Below, piece after piece: positions 8,970 to 18,816 of a DNA stretch of 64,000 nucleotides. Position 1 is the stretch's first letter. Every line of letters starts with the position of its first letter. The position numbers and the translations under genes are program-made. This stretch comes from Pseudolabrys sp. (lineage in GTDB: Bacteria > Pseudomonadota > Alphaproteobacteria > Rhizobiales > Xanthobacteraceae), in NCBI GenBank assembly GCA_030684935.1, contig JAUXXH010000013.1, positions 1 through 64,000 of the forward strand, read 5' to 3'. A model generated the notes under the pieces. It was not told the origin of the DNA. It ran no database searches and was given only the letters and a program-made list of their open reading frames with translations.

Positions 8970-10115
8970 TTACTTCCAGAATTCCCTGCTGGCGATGCGC
9001 GCGCCTTCGGCCATGGCGGCGAGCTTGGCGAACACCACGTCGGGGTCGACCGCGGCCTGGCCAACCCAGGTGCCGTAGCCGCAATCGGAGCCGGCGATGA
9101 CGTTCTCGCGCCCGACCAGCTTCGCGTAGCGGCCGATGCGCTGCGCGATCAGCTCCGGGTGCTCGATGAAATTCGATTTCGATTCCAGCACGCCCGGGAT
9201 CAGCACCTTGCCGTCGGGCAGCTTCACCGTCTCGAACAGCGCCCATTCGTGCGCATGGCGCGGATTGGCGGCTTCCAGCGAAATCGCGGCGGGGCGGGCC
9301 GAGAACACGATGTCGATGATGTCGGCAAGCGGCACGTCGAAATGGTGCGGGCCCTCGTAATTGCCCCAGCACAGATGCATGCGCAATTGCTCGGGCGGAA
9401 TGCCGCTGAGCGCGTGGTTGAGCGCCTCGATGTGCAGCTGCGCGCGCTTGCGGAACGCCGGCAGGTCGAGGTCGGCATATTGGATGTGCCGGCCCATCGC
9501 GAGGTCGGGGCAGTCGATCTGCAGGACGAAGCCGGCTTTGGCGACGGTTTCGTATTCGTGCCGCATGGCGTCGGCGATGGCGTAGATGTAGCTCTCGAAG
9601 TCCTTGTAGTAGTCGTTGCGGAAAAACAGCGACACCACGCCGGGCGAGGCCGCGCTCATGAAGCCGCCGGTCGCCGCCACGCCGCTGAGCGCGCTCGCGA
9701 GATTGTCGGCATCGACCTGCGGCGCGACCTTGTCGCGCACGGCGATCGGCGCGTTGCAGGCCGGCGTCTTGCGGCGCGAGCGGCCGGGATCGCCGAACAC
9801 TTTCTTCTCCAGCCGCGGAAATTCGTGCACGTCCTGATAGACGAAGGTGTTGCCGGTGCCGCCGAAGCCGTCGAGCCGGTCCTTGATGTAGGTGGCGTAG
9901 CTCGGCTTCGACATTTCGCCGTCATTGATCAGGTCGACCTGCGCGCCGGCCTGCTTGCGCACCACCGCGGCGACCGCCTCCTTGAACCGCGCGGCCAGCG
10001 CGTCGGGGTCGACCGGCACGCCTTCTTCCTTGGCGTACATGATGCGGATCAGGTCGTCCGGCCGCGGCAGGCTGCCGGTATGCGTGGTCAGAAAACGGTC
10101 GGTGCTGCGGTGCAT
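8970..10115 (-). CDS. Cobalamin-independent methionine synthase C-terminal domain (MetE-like/UROD-fold) protein
   Basis: FLTTHTGSLPRPDDL, VFVYQDVHEF, HLCWGNYEGPHHFDVPLADI, VIAGSDCGYGTW. Confidence 0.88.
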   Translation of the reverse strand: MHRSTDRFLTTHTGSLPRPDDLIRIMYAKEEGVPVDPDALAARFKEAVAAVVRKQAGAQVDLINDGEMSKPSYATYIKDRLDGFGGTGNTFVYQDVHEFPRLEKKVFGDPGRSRRKTPACNAPIAVRDKVAPQVDADNLASALSGVAATGGFMSAASPGVVSLFFRNDYYKDFESYIYAIADAMRHEYETVAKAGFVLQIDCPDLAMGRHIQYADLDLPAFRKRAQLHIEALNHALSGIPPEQLRMHLCWGNYEGPHHFDVPLADIIDIVFSARPAAISLEAANPRHAHEWALFETVKLPDGKVLIPGVLESKSNFIEHPELIAQRIGRYAKLVGRENVIAGSDCGYGTWVGQAAVDPDVVFAKLAAMAEGARIASREFWK

Positions 10116-10240
10116 GGCATGGTCTCCCCGGGCGGAACCTAGCGCAGCGCCGCGGCGGTAACCATTGGTGGGCAGAGGCGCGTTGACAGGAGCGGGTGGG
10201 GTCCCTATTAACCCCCTAACAGAGAGCCAAGAGTAGAGCC

Positions 10241-10366
10241 ATGAAAGTCCGTAACTCGTTGAAATCGCTGCGTGCCCGGCACCGGAACAACAAGATTGTC
10301 CGGCGCAAGGGTCGCGTTTTCATCATCAACAAGACCAATCCCCGGTTCAAGGCGCGCCAGGGCTAA
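10241..10366 (+). CDS. rpmJ: 50S ribosomal protein L36
   Basis: Read by eye, below ORF-track length cutoff: [41 protein letters not shown]. Confidence 0.95.
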   Translation: MKVRNSLKSLRARHRNNKIVRRKGRVFIINKTNPRFKARQG

Positions 10367-10401
10367 CGCCCGCACGTCCTGTTGCCGTCGCGTGATCGGC
10401 C

Positions 10402-10426
10402 AGCCGCCCCTTACCGGGCGGCTTCT
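10402..10426 (+). terminator. Possible hairpin terminator after rpmJ
   Basis: AGCCGCCC-CTTACC-GGGCGGCT followed by a weak T-rich tract. Confidence 0.4.
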
Positions 10427-10481
10427 GCGTTTCGGCGCCCGCCATCTTGTTTACGGCCGCGGAGCGACTAGACTTGTTCGC

Positions 10482-11120
10482 ATGCGCGCACGATTCCAGG
10501 TGATGCTCATTGCTGCCGCCCTGGCCGTTTCGGCCGGCGCGCCCGTGGCTGCCCAGGTCGTGACGCCGGAGCCGCCGCCGGGCGAGGGCACCTGGGTCGA
10601 GCCGCCGAAGACCCTGCCGCCGGTCGCGCGCGGCGACCGCCTGCGCAATCTCGATTTCCTGTTCGGCGCGCTGAAGGTGGCGCCCGACGACACCAGCGCC
10701 AAGGCCATCGAGGGCCGCATCTGGGCGGTCTGGGCGAGTTCGCGCAGCGACACCGCCAATCTCCTGATGACGCGGGTCCGCACCGCGATCGAGGCCAAGA
10801 ACACCGATCTGGCGCTCCAGCTGCTCGACGGCGTCGTCAAGATCAGGCCGGATTTCGTCGAGGCCTGGAACCGGCGCGCGACGCTGCATTACATGAACCG
10901 CGATTTCGGCCGCGCGCTGGGCGATATCCGCGAGATCCTGCGGCGCGAGCCGCGCCATTTCGGCGCGCTGTCGGGGCTGGGCATGATCCTGCAGGAGATC
11001 GGCGACGACAAGCAGGCGCTGGAGGTCTATCGCCGCGCGCTGGCGGTGCATCCCCGGCTGGAGCGGATTCCCGACGTGGTGAAGACGCTGCAGGAAAAAG
11101 TCGAAGGCCGCGACATCTAA
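10482..11120 (+). CDS. Secreted TPR-repeat protein
   Basis: Signal peptide MRARFQVMLIAAALAVSAGAPVAAQ; TPR-like AWNRRATLHYMNRDFGRALGDIREILRREPRHFGALSGLGMI. Confidence 0.85.
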   Translation: MRARFQVMLIAAALAVSAGAPVAAQVVTPEPPPGEGTWVEPPKTLPPVARGDRLRNLDFLFGALKVAPDDTSAKAIEGRIWAVWASSRSDTANLLMTRVRTAIEAKNTDLALQLLDGVVKIRPDFVEAWNRRATLHYMNRDFGRALGDIREILRREPRHFGALSGLGMILQEIGDDKQALEVYRRALAVHPRLERIPDVVKTLQEKVEGRDI

Positions 11121-11147
11121 TCGCCATCGCGCGTCGTACAGTTCTTC

Positions 11148-12135
11148 ATGGCCTCCGCCGCGCGCTTCCTCCGCAAATCCCTGATTGTCATCGCCGCCGT
11201 CACCGGCGCGACGCTGGCCATGCTGGCGGTCGTGACCGTCGCCGGAACTTTCGCCATCGACCGCGGCAACCCGCCGACGGGCCGCTTCGTCGATGTCGAC
11301 GGCGGCCGGCTGCACATCGTCGAGCGCGGCCCGCCGGATGCGCCGGTGGTCGTGTTGCTCCATGGCGCCACCGCCAATCTCGGCGATCCGCAGCTTGCGC
11401 TCGGCGACCGGCTGGCGGAGCGCTACCGCGTCATTCTCGTCGGATCGTCCCGGCCATGGCTGGAGCGACCGGCCGGGCGGCCGCGCCGCGTCGTCGCCGG
11501 CCGTGCAGGCGGTGCTGATCCATCAGGCGCTGACGCGCATCGGCGTGACGCGGCCGATCGTGGTCGGACATTCCTGGTCAGGCGCGCTGGCGACGGCCTA
11601 TGCGCTGGCGTTTCCCGACGCGGTGGCGGGGCTGGTCTTGCTGGCGCCGGTCACGCATTCCTGGCCGGGCGGCGTCGGCCTGATCAATGAACTCGCCGCC
11701 GCACCGGTGATCGGGCAGTTGATCGCGCGCACCGTGGTGCTGCCGGCCGGCTATCTGATGATGAGGCCGGCCGTGCACATGATCTTCGCGCCGCAGGCGC
11801 CGCCCGCCGATTATGTCGCGCGCACCGGCGCTCGCCTGGTGCTGCGGCCGGCGGAATTCATCGCCAATGCCGAGGACCTGGTCGACCTGAAGGCCAACAT
11901 CGCCGCGCAGGCGCCGCGCTACGGCGCGATCAAGGCGCCGGTGACGATCATCGCCGGCGACAAGGACACCATCGTCTCGACCGACATTCATTCCCGCGTC
12001 ATCGCGGCGCAATTGCCAAGCGCCACGCTCACGGTGCTGCCGGGCGTCGGCCACATGGTCAACTTCGCCGCGCCCGGCCGCATCGTGGAGGCGGTCGATG
12101 CGATGGCGGCGGTGGCGCCTCGCTCGATCAATTGA
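11148..12135 (+). pseudogene. Alpha/beta hydrolase with single-base frameshift near 11442
   Basis: ORF 11148..11690 supplies N-term (VVLLHGATANLGDP...RYRVILV); frame +1 ORF continues DRPGHGWSDRPGG...VVGHSWSGALATAYA...GVGHMVNF. One extra G in CTCGTCGGATCGTCCC. Confidence 0.8.
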
Positions 12136-12245
12136 ATTTTACCGTCTGCCGACAGGGCGCTTTAACCGTTGGGCCAACTCCCGGTGGTCGCCAACCGTCC
12201 ATTCAGGTCACCCCGGTAAGGTGACTTTGCAGACGCAATTTCATC

Positions 12246-12788
12246 GTGACGGAGCACGCCGTGACAATTCCCCCGAAAAACGGCTACGAGGCCGCGCGCC
12301 GCGCGGCGCTGCTGCTGCGCGGTGAAGTGATCGACCTTTTCGCACAGGTCGAGTGTGCCATTGGCGATGTTCTCGTCCGCGCCGCGATCATGCCCGAATA
12401 CAAGGCGCTGAAGCTGGCATTGCCGAGTTTGATGGGCCAGAAGCTCGAGCGGCTGCGTACCTTGTCGACCAAGGCCGGCCCGTTGCAGACGCAGGCGAAT
12501 GGTGTTGCCTCACTGGTTGAGAAGCTGGCGTCGTTCGAGCGCTACCGGCATTTCATGGCGCACGGAGTCGTCGAGGTGGCGCTCAAGGAGAGCGGCGAGG
12601 CGATCTATATCTTCAGAATGGTCTGTGCGCCTTCCAAGGAGTATCCGGATTCCACGCTCGTTCTCACGCGGCCTGAAGCGCAAAGCCGAACTGCGCGGCT
12701 CGCGGGCACCGTGAAATCGCTGGTGGCTGCGCTTGATCCGATCGATGCGAAGGCGGGGAAGAAGGGGCTCTCTTCACCTCGCCCATAG
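12246..12788 (+). CDS. Hypothetical protein
   Basis: 180 aa ORF; YEAARRAALLLRGEVIDLFAQVECAIGDVLVRAA; C-terminus runs into the intergenic repeat. Confidence 0.65.
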   Translation: MTEHAVTIPPKNGYEAARRAALLLRGEVIDLFAQVECAIGDVLVRAAIMPEYKALKLALPSLMGQKLERLRTLSTKAGPLQTQANGVASLVEKLASFERYRHFMAHGVVEVALKESGEAIYIFRMVCAPSKEYPDSTLVLTRPEAQSRTARLAGTVKSLVAALDPIDAKAGKKGLSSPRP

Positions 12789-12938
12789 GGAGTTGAATAG
12801 CCGCATCTCGTAGCCCGGGTGGAGCCAACGGGTCCGCGCGTAGCGCGGTCCGATGATAAATTCCGCGCAACCCGGGGGGCATCGGCAGGCTGCCCCGGAT
12901 TTCGCTGCGCTCCATCCGGGCTACGCGGGAGAGGTGAA
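12776..12938. repeat. Nested intergenic palindromes
   Basis: CACCTCGCCCATAGGGAG ... [GTAGCCCGGGTGGAG ... CTCCATCCGGGCTACG] ... GGGAGAGGTGA. Confidence 0.65.
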
Positions 12939-12956
12939 AAGCGTGTGCCTCAAACG

Positions 12957-14393
12957 CTAATCCGTGCTCTCCGCCTCGGCGCCGACAAACGCGATGCGCA
13001 ACATGTTGGTCGCGCCCGGCGTGCCGAGCGGCACGCCGGCGACGATGATCACGCGCTGGCCGGTCTTGGCGAAACCTTCCTTGAAGGCGATGCGGCAGGC
13101 GCGGCTGACCATGTCGTCCTGGTCCTGCGCGTCCTCGGTGACCACGCAATGCACGCCCCAGACGACGGCGAGACGGCGGCCGGTCGATATGTTCGGCGAC
13201 AGCGCCACGATCGGCGGCCGCGGCCGCTCGCGCGCCACGCGCAAGCCGGTCGAGCCGGACGAGGTCCAGCACACCACCGCGGCGAGATCGAGCGTGTCGG
13301 CGATCTGGCGCGCGGCGTCGGCGATGGCGTCGGCGCCGGTTGCTTCCGGCACGGCGCGCTGCGCATTGATGATGTTGCGGAAGAAGCCGTCGCGTTCGAC
13401 TTCCTCGGCGATGCGGTTCATGGTCGCGACCGCCTCTTCGGGAAATTTCCCGGCGGCGGATTCGGCCGACAGCATCACGGCGTCGGCGCCCTCGAAGATG
13501 GCGGTGGCGACGTCGGAGACTTCGGCGCGCGTCGGCACCGGCGCGGTGATCATCGATTCCAGCATCTGCGTCGCCACCACCACCGGCTTGCCGGTGGCGC
13601 GGCCGGCGCGCGTCATCAGCTTCTGCACGCCGGGCACTTTTTCCAGCGGCATTTCGACGCCGAGATCGCCGCGCGCCACCATCAGCGCGTCGGCGAGATC
13701 CATGATCTCGTGGAGGCGATGCACCGCCTGCGGCTTCTCGATCTTGGCCATGATCAGCGCGCGGCCGCGCGTGATCTTCTTGGCCTCGGCGATATCTTCC
13801 GGGCGCTGCACGAAAGACAGCGCGATCCAGTCGACGCCGGTCTCCAGCGCCGCCTCCAGATCGGACAGGTCCTTGGCGGTGAGGGCGGATACCGGAATCG
13901 TCGAATCCGGAACGCTGACGCCCTTGCGGTCCGACAGCGTGCCGCCGACCGCCACGCGCGTGGTCATGCGGGTGGGTTCGGCCTCGGTGACCGTGAGGCG
14001 CACCTTGCCGTCGTCGATCAGCAGCGTGTGGCCGGCCGCCACCGCGGCGAAAATTTCCGGATGCGGCAGAAAGGCGCGGGACGTGTCGCCCGGCGCCGGA
14101 TCGCAATCGAGCACGAAGGTGTCGCCGTTCTTCACCACGGCCGATCCGCCGGCAAACGTGCCGAGGCGCAGCTTCGGGCCCTGCAGGTCGACCAGAATGC
14201 CGATGGGCCGGCCGGAGTCCTTCTCAACGGTGCGGATCAGTCCGACCAGCTCGCGCATGCGGTCGTGGCTGGTGTGACTCATGTTGATGCGGAACACATC
14301 GGCGCCGGCGGCGAACAGCCGGGCGATCATGTCGGCGCTGGAGGAGGCGGGACCGAGCGTGGCGACGATCTTGGCGCGGCGCAGACGTCTCAT
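12957..14393 (-). CDS. pyk: Pyruvate kinase
   Basis: RRAKIVATLGPASSS, FRINMSHTSHDRM, LVDLQGPKLRLG, VDWIALSFVQRPEDI, MVARGDLGVEMPLEKVPGVQK. Confidence 0.98.
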   Translation of the reverse strand: MRRLRRAKIVATLGPASSSADMIARLFAAGADVFRINMSHTSHDRMRELVGLIRTVEKDSGRPIGILVDLQGPKLRLGTFAGGSAVVKNGDTFVLDCDPAPGDTSRAFLPHPEIFAAVAAGHTLLIDDGKVRLTVTEAEPTRMTTRVAVGGTLSDRKGVSVPDSTIPVSALTAKDLSDLEAALETGVDWIALSFVQRPEDIAEAKKITRGRALIMAKIEKPQAVHRLHEIMDLADALMVARGDLGVEMPLEKVPGVQKLMTRAGRATGKPVVVATQMLESMITAPVPTRAEVSDVATAIFEGADAVMLSAESAAGKFPEEAVATMNRIAEEVERDGFFRNIINAQRAVPEATGADAIADAARQIADTLDLAAVVCWTSSGSTGLRVARERPRPPIVALSPNISTGRRLAVVWGVHCVVTEDAQDQDDMVSRACRIAFKEGFAKTGQRVIIVAGVPLGTPGATNMLRIAFVGAEAESTD

Positions 14394-15007
14394 TTCTTGA
14401 GGCTCCCCGGGGCCGGTGGTGGCACCAGCGGCGCGCCCGGCGGCAGGAGGCGGCCGGGGGCGAGCGGCGTGCGCGACGGCATTCCGAGGGCGGGGGGTTG
14501 ATCGGCGCTTTCGGTCAATTGCACGGTCCAGGAGCGTTGTTCGTTGGTGTCGACCTCGAAAAACCCGGTCCGGTCAAAGCCGCGGGCGAGGCAGTTGTCG
14601 GTGCCGCGAATGGTGAACTCCTTCTCGCGTGAACACATGTAGGCTTGGCCGGACCATTCGCCGCCGCGGTCGTAGTCTACCGCATAAATGTAATAGTATC
14701 GTGCCACCAGGGTGCCGCGCAGCAACGTATCGCACGAACGGGCGGAGATATTCCACCACCCCTCGGTAATCCAGCCCTCGCTGTCCTTGTAGCCGAGCGC
14801 CACGCCGACCCGGCTGCCGGTGTTGTTGCAGAGGCGGAAATCGGCCAGCACCGGGACGTTCCACAGCGCCAGCAACAGGCCGGCGCCCGCGAGGCGGGCG
14901 AGGGGGCGGCAAAGGCGGCGCGTGGCGGCGTTCAACGTCAATGCGGTCACGGCTTTGTTGAAAGGGGTCCGAACTGGGTTTTGACGTGGCCGGTCACGGC
15001 GTGTCAA
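14390..15007 (-). CDS. DUF1036 domain-containing protein
   Basis: FRLCNNTGSRVGVALGYKDSEGWITEGWWNI; ATGA overlap with pyk. Confidence 0.9.
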   Translation of the reverse strand: MTRRDRPRQNPVRTPFNKAVTALTLNAATRRLCRPLARLAGAGLLLALWNVPVLADFRLCNNTGSRVGVALGYKDSEGWITEGWWNISARSCDTLLRGTLVARYYYIYAVDYDRGGEWSGQAYMCSREKEFTIRGTDNCLARGFDRTGFFEVDTNEQRSWTVQLTESADQPPALGMPSRTPLAPGRLLPPGAPLVPPPAPGSLKK

Positions 15008-16292
15008 CGACGATGGCCCGGAAGTCGTTGACGTTGGTGAAGGTCGGTCCCGGCGTCAGCAGGTCGCCGAGCGCCTCGAAGAATCCGGTGGAATTGTTGT
15101 CGGCGAGAAAGGCGGCAGGATCGAGGCCAAGGGCCCGGGCCCGCGACACCGTGTCTCCATCGAGAATCGCGCCGGCCGGATCGGCCGCGCTGCCGCCGCC
15201 GCCGTCGGTGCCGTCGGTATCGCCCGCCAAGGCCGCCATGCCCGGCATGCCGTCCAGCGCCATCGCCAGCGCCAGGGCATATTCCTGGTTGGGCCCGCCG
15301 CGGCCCTGGCCGCGGATGGTGACGGTGAGTTCGCCGCCGGACAAAATGACCGCGCGCTTGCCCTGCGCCCGCAGCTCCTGCGCGAGCCGCGCGTGGGCGG
15401 CGGCGACCTCGCGTGCCTCGCCCTCGACGTCGGCGCCGAGTGCGATGCAGTCGTAGCCGGCGGCGCGCACCTGCGCCTCGACCGCGCGCATCGAATCCGA
15501 CGGCCGCGCCGCCAGCGCAAAGGTGCTGCCGGCGAAGGCCGGGTCGCCCGGCTTGGGCGATTCATTGGCCGCATCGTTCAGGGCCCGCGTCACCGTCTCC
15601 GGCAGATCGAGCCCGAATTTGGCAACGATCGCGCGCGCATCCTGCAAAGTCGAGGGATCGGGCACGGTCGGCCCCGATCCGATCGCCGAGGGATCGTCGC
15701 CCGGCACGTCGGAAATGGCGATGGTGACCAGCCGCGCCGGGTAGGCGTGGCGCGCCAGCCGGCCGCCCTTGATGCGCGACAGATGTTTGCGCACCACATT
15801 CATCTCGCCGATCGTGGCGCCGGAGCGCAGCAGCGCCCGGGTGACCGATTGTTTGTCCTCAAACGATATACCCTTCGCCGGGGCGATCCAGTTGGCCGAG
15901 GCGCCGCCCGACATCAGCACCAGCACCAGGTCGTTGGGTCCCCCACTATCGGCCAAAGCCAGAACGCGCAGCGCCGCGGCCAGTCCGGCGGCGTCCGGCA
16001 CCGGATGTCCGGCCTCGACCACGTCGACCACGCGCGCCGGTCTTGCATAGCCGTGACGGGCCACAGCCAGTCCACAGAGCCTGTCGGTGTTTTGCGCTAA
16101 ACCCTTGAGATAATGACTTTCCGCGACCTCCGTCATGGCGCCGGCGGCCTTGCCGGCGGCCAGCAGAATGAGCTTCCCAGCCGGCATGGGCGGCAGCAGA
16201 TTGGGCAGACATTGGGCCGGATGCGCGGTCGCTACTGCGGTGCGAAACAATTCTGCGATGAATGCGCGCGACGTGTCATTTGTTGTCAGCAT
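14994..16292 (-). CDS. Glycerate 2-kinase type (MOFRL/DUF4147; TtuD-like)
   Basis: LILLAAGKAAGAM, VEAGHPVPD, LVLMSGGASANW, VVRKHLSRIKGGRLA, SGGELTVTIRGQGRGGPNQEYALALA, AGDTDGTDGGG. Confidence 0.93.
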   Translation of the reverse strand: MLTTNDTSRAFIAELFRTAVATAHPAQCLPNLLPPMPAGKLILLAAGKAAGAMTEVAESHYLKGLAQNTDRLCGLAVARHGYARPARVVDVVEAGHPVPDAAGLAAALRVLALADSGGPNDLVLVLMSGGASANWIAPAKGISFEDKQSVTRALLRSGATIGEMNVVRKHLSRIKGGRLARHAYPARLVTIAISDVPGDDPSAIGSGPTVPDPSTLQDARAIVAKFGLDLPETVTRALNDAANESPKPGDPAFAGSTFALAARPSDSMRAVEAQVRAAGYDCIALGADVEGEAREVAAAHARLAQELRAQGKRAVILSGGELTVTIRGQGRGGPNQEYALALAMALDGMPGMAALAGDTDGTDGGGGSAADPAGAILDGDTVSRARALGLDPAAFLADNNSTGFFEALGDLLTPGPTFTNVNDFRAIVVDTP

Positions 16293-16500
16293 TGCTGCTC
16301 ACTTTCGAAAAACCTGTATATATAACCCCATTGATCGGCAGCCGAAAAATTGCCGATTGGGAGTCCGTGCAGGACGCCGGCAGGAGACCATGACGTCGCA
16401 CAGCAACGGTCGATATTCGAACGGGGGAATAACCCTTGGCGAAGACCGATCCGCCGACGTTAGCATCCGGCCGTGGAAACGAACAACGGAGGGGACTGTA

Positions 16501-17694
16501 ATGACACTGAATCGAATTGCCGCGTTCGCGGCGCTGGCCATGACGGCGGCCTTGTGCGCGCCGGCGCAGGCGCAGGACACACTCAAGATCGGCTGGGCGA
16601 TTTCCAAGACCGGTCCGTTCGCGGCCGGCGCCGCCGTGACGACGCTGCCGAACTATCAGGTCTGGGTGAAGGACGTGAACGACGCCGGCGGCATCAATGT
16701 CGGCGGCAAGAAGATGAAGATCGAAGTCATCGAGTATGATGACCGCAGCAATTCGGAAGACATGATCAAGGCGGTCGAACGCCTGGCCACGCAGGACAAG
16801 GTCGACTTCATCCTCCCGCCGTGGTCGACCGGCATGAATCTGGCCGCCGCGCCGATCTTCAACAAGCTCGGCTATCCGCAGCTCGCGGTCACCGCCAACA
16901 CCAACCGCGCGCCGGAAATGGTCAAGCGCTGGCCGAACCTGACCTTCTGGCTGGGCCTGCCATCGGAAATCGTCGACGGCGTGGTCGAAACCTTCAGCAA
17001 GATGCAGAAGGAAGGCAAGATCGGCAAGCGGATCGCCATGATCGCGGTCGCCGACCAGTTCGGCATCGAGCAGTCGACCGCCGCGCGCGCCGGCCTCAAG
17101 AAGGCGGGCTTCGAGCTGGTCTACGACAAGTCCTATCCGTTCGGCAGCCAGGACATGCAGCCGGTCTTGAAGGACGCGCAGGCCGCCAACCCGGACGTGC
17201 TGCTGGCGTTCAGCTATCCGCCGGACACCTTCGCCATCACCGATACCGCCAAGGTCATCAATTTCAATCCGAAGGCGATGTTCCTCGGCGTCGGCACGGC
17301 GTTCCCCGGCTACAAGGGCAAGTTCGGCGCTAGCGCCGAAGGCATCATGGGTATCGGCGGTTCGGATGCCAATCTGAAGGGCATCAAGTGGTACATCCAG
17401 CACCACAAGGAAGTAATCGGCCGCGAGCCGGATCGCTGGGCGAGCCCGATCACCTATGCCAGCCTGCAGGTGCTGCAGCAGGCGATCGAACGCGTCGGCA
17501 AGGACCGCGCCGCGGTGATCAAGGAGATCAACACCGGCTCGTTTGAGACCATCATCGGCACCGTCAAGCTCAAGGACAACCAGAACACCAATATCTGGAC
17601 GGTCGGGCAGTGGCAGGGCAACGACTTCTTCGGCATCGCCCCGACCAACAAGCCCGGCGCCAAGGCGCCGATCCCGAAGCCGGAGTGGAAGTAG
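16501..17694 (+). CDS. Branched-chain amino acid-type ABC transporter substrate-binding protein
   Basis: Signal peptide; KIGWAISKTGPFAAGAA, VWVKDVNDAGGINVGGKKMKIEVIEYDDRSN. Confidence 0.93.
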   Translation: MTLNRIAAFAALAMTAALCAPAQAQDTLKIGWAISKTGPFAAGAAVTTLPNYQVWVKDVNDAGGINVGGKKMKIEVIEYDDRSNSEDMIKAVERLATQDKVDFILPPWSTGMNLAAAPIFNKLGYPQLAVTANTNRAPEMVKRWPNLTFWLGLPSEIVDGVVETFSKMQKEGKIGKRIAMIAVADQFGIEQSTAARAGLKKAGFELVYDKSYPFGSQDMQPVLKDAQAANPDVLLAFSYPPDTFAITDTAKVINFNPKAMFLGVGTAFPGYKGKFGASAEGIMGIGGSDANLKGIKWYIQHHKEVIGREPDRWASPITYASLQVLQQAIERVGKDRAAVIKEINTGSFETIIGTVKLKDNQNTNIWTVGQWQGNDFFGIAPTNKPGAKAPIPKPEWK

Positions 17695-17734
17695 AATCGA
17701 CTGAACGCCGATCATGCGTCGGCTTCCTTCCTTA

Positions 17735-17896
17735 CCCTCCCCCCGCGAAGCGGCGGGGAGGGTCGGTTCGCGTCGCGCAAGCGATGCGAACCGGGGTGGG
17801 GGGCCTTGTTGAACGATCGGTGTGACGTCGTGTTGTAAGCGCCCCCCACCCCCGACCCCTCCCCGCCGCTCGCAAGAGCTCGCGGGGGGGAGGGGA
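17735..17896. repeat. Intergenic palindromic repeat (CCCTCCCCCC...GGGGAGGG family)
   Basis: CCCTCCCCCCGCGAAGCGGCGGGGAGGGTCGG ... CCCCCCACCCCCGACCCCTCCCCGCC...GGGGGGAGGGGAG. Confidence 0.75.
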
Positions 17897-17937
17897 GTGC
17901 AGGCGCGGCGATCCCTGCAGCAGATGAAACGCGGTTC

Positions 17938-18816
17938 ATGGCTCTCACCTTCGATATCGTTCTCTCCGGGCTGGTGCTCGGCGGCATGTATGCGCTGATC
18001 GCCATGGGGCTGACGCTCCAGTACGGCATCGCGCGCATCATGAACCTGTCCTATGGCGAGTCGCTGATCGCGTCCGCCTTTGCCGCGATGTTTCTCTACA
18101 CCGGCATGGCGGTGAACCCGGTGCTCGGCCTGCTGGTGATCGTGCCGCTGTCGTTCGCCGCCAACTGGCTGCTCTACCAGGTCGTGCTGATGCCGCTGGT
18201 CAAGCGCGCCAAGAACCAGGGCATGCTGGAAGTCGACAGCATCCTCGGCACCTTCGGCGTGCTGTTCGTCATCCAGGGCGTCATGCTGGTGGCCTTCGGC
18301 GGCAGCCTGCAAAGCTATTCCTATCTGTCGGTGCCGGTGCACATTCTCACCACCACGCTCGCCGCCAACCGCATTCTGGCGCTGCTGTTCGCGCTGGTGA
18401 TCGGCGGCGGCATCTATCTGATCCTGACCCGCACGCGCTTCGGCACCGCCTTGCGCGCGGTAGCGGTCAATCCGGTGGCGGCGCAACTGTCGGGCATCGA
18501 TATCCGCGCCGCCTCGGCCCTGGCTTTCGCCGGCGGCGGCGCCATCGCCGCGGCGGGCGGCGTCCTCATCAGCATGTTTCTCACCTTCAGCGCCGCCTCG
18601 GGCGTCGTCTTCACCATGAAGGCGCTGATCGTCGTCATCATGGGCGGCGTCGGCAACATGCTCGGCGCGCTGGTCGCCGGTCTGCTGCTCGGCGTGTCCG
18701 AGACAGCCGTGGCGCGGCTGGTCGATCCGGGGCTGACCATCGCCGTCACCTATGCGCTGTTCCTGAGCGTGCTGCTGTGGCGGCCGACCGGCCTGTTCGG
18801 GAGGCCCGCCCGTTGA
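17938..18816 (+). CDS. ABC transporter permease, LivH family
   Basis: LVLGGMYALIAMGLTLQYGIARIMNLSYGE; multi-TM; GVLISMFLTFSAASGVVFTMKALIVVIMGGVGNMLGAL. Confidence 0.93.
   Translation: MALTFDIVLSGLVLGGMYALIAMGLTLQYGIARIMNLSYGESLIASAFAAMFLYTGMAVNPVLGLLVIVPLSFAANWLLYQVVLMPLVKRAKNQGMLEVDSILGTFGVLFVIQGVMLVAFGGSLQSYSYLSVPVHILTTTLAANRILALLFALVIGGGIYLILTRTRFGTALRAVAVNPVAAQLSGIDIRAASALAFAGGGAIAAAGGVLISMFLTFSAASGVVFTMKALIVVIMGGVGNMLGALVAGLLLGVSETAVARLVDPGLTIAVTYALFLSVLLWRPTGLFGRPAR

Noticed and set aside
16276-18486. 736 aa minus-strand ORF
   Set aside because: Antisense to the ABC binding protein and livH, which have clear family motifs; composition is that of a shadow ORF
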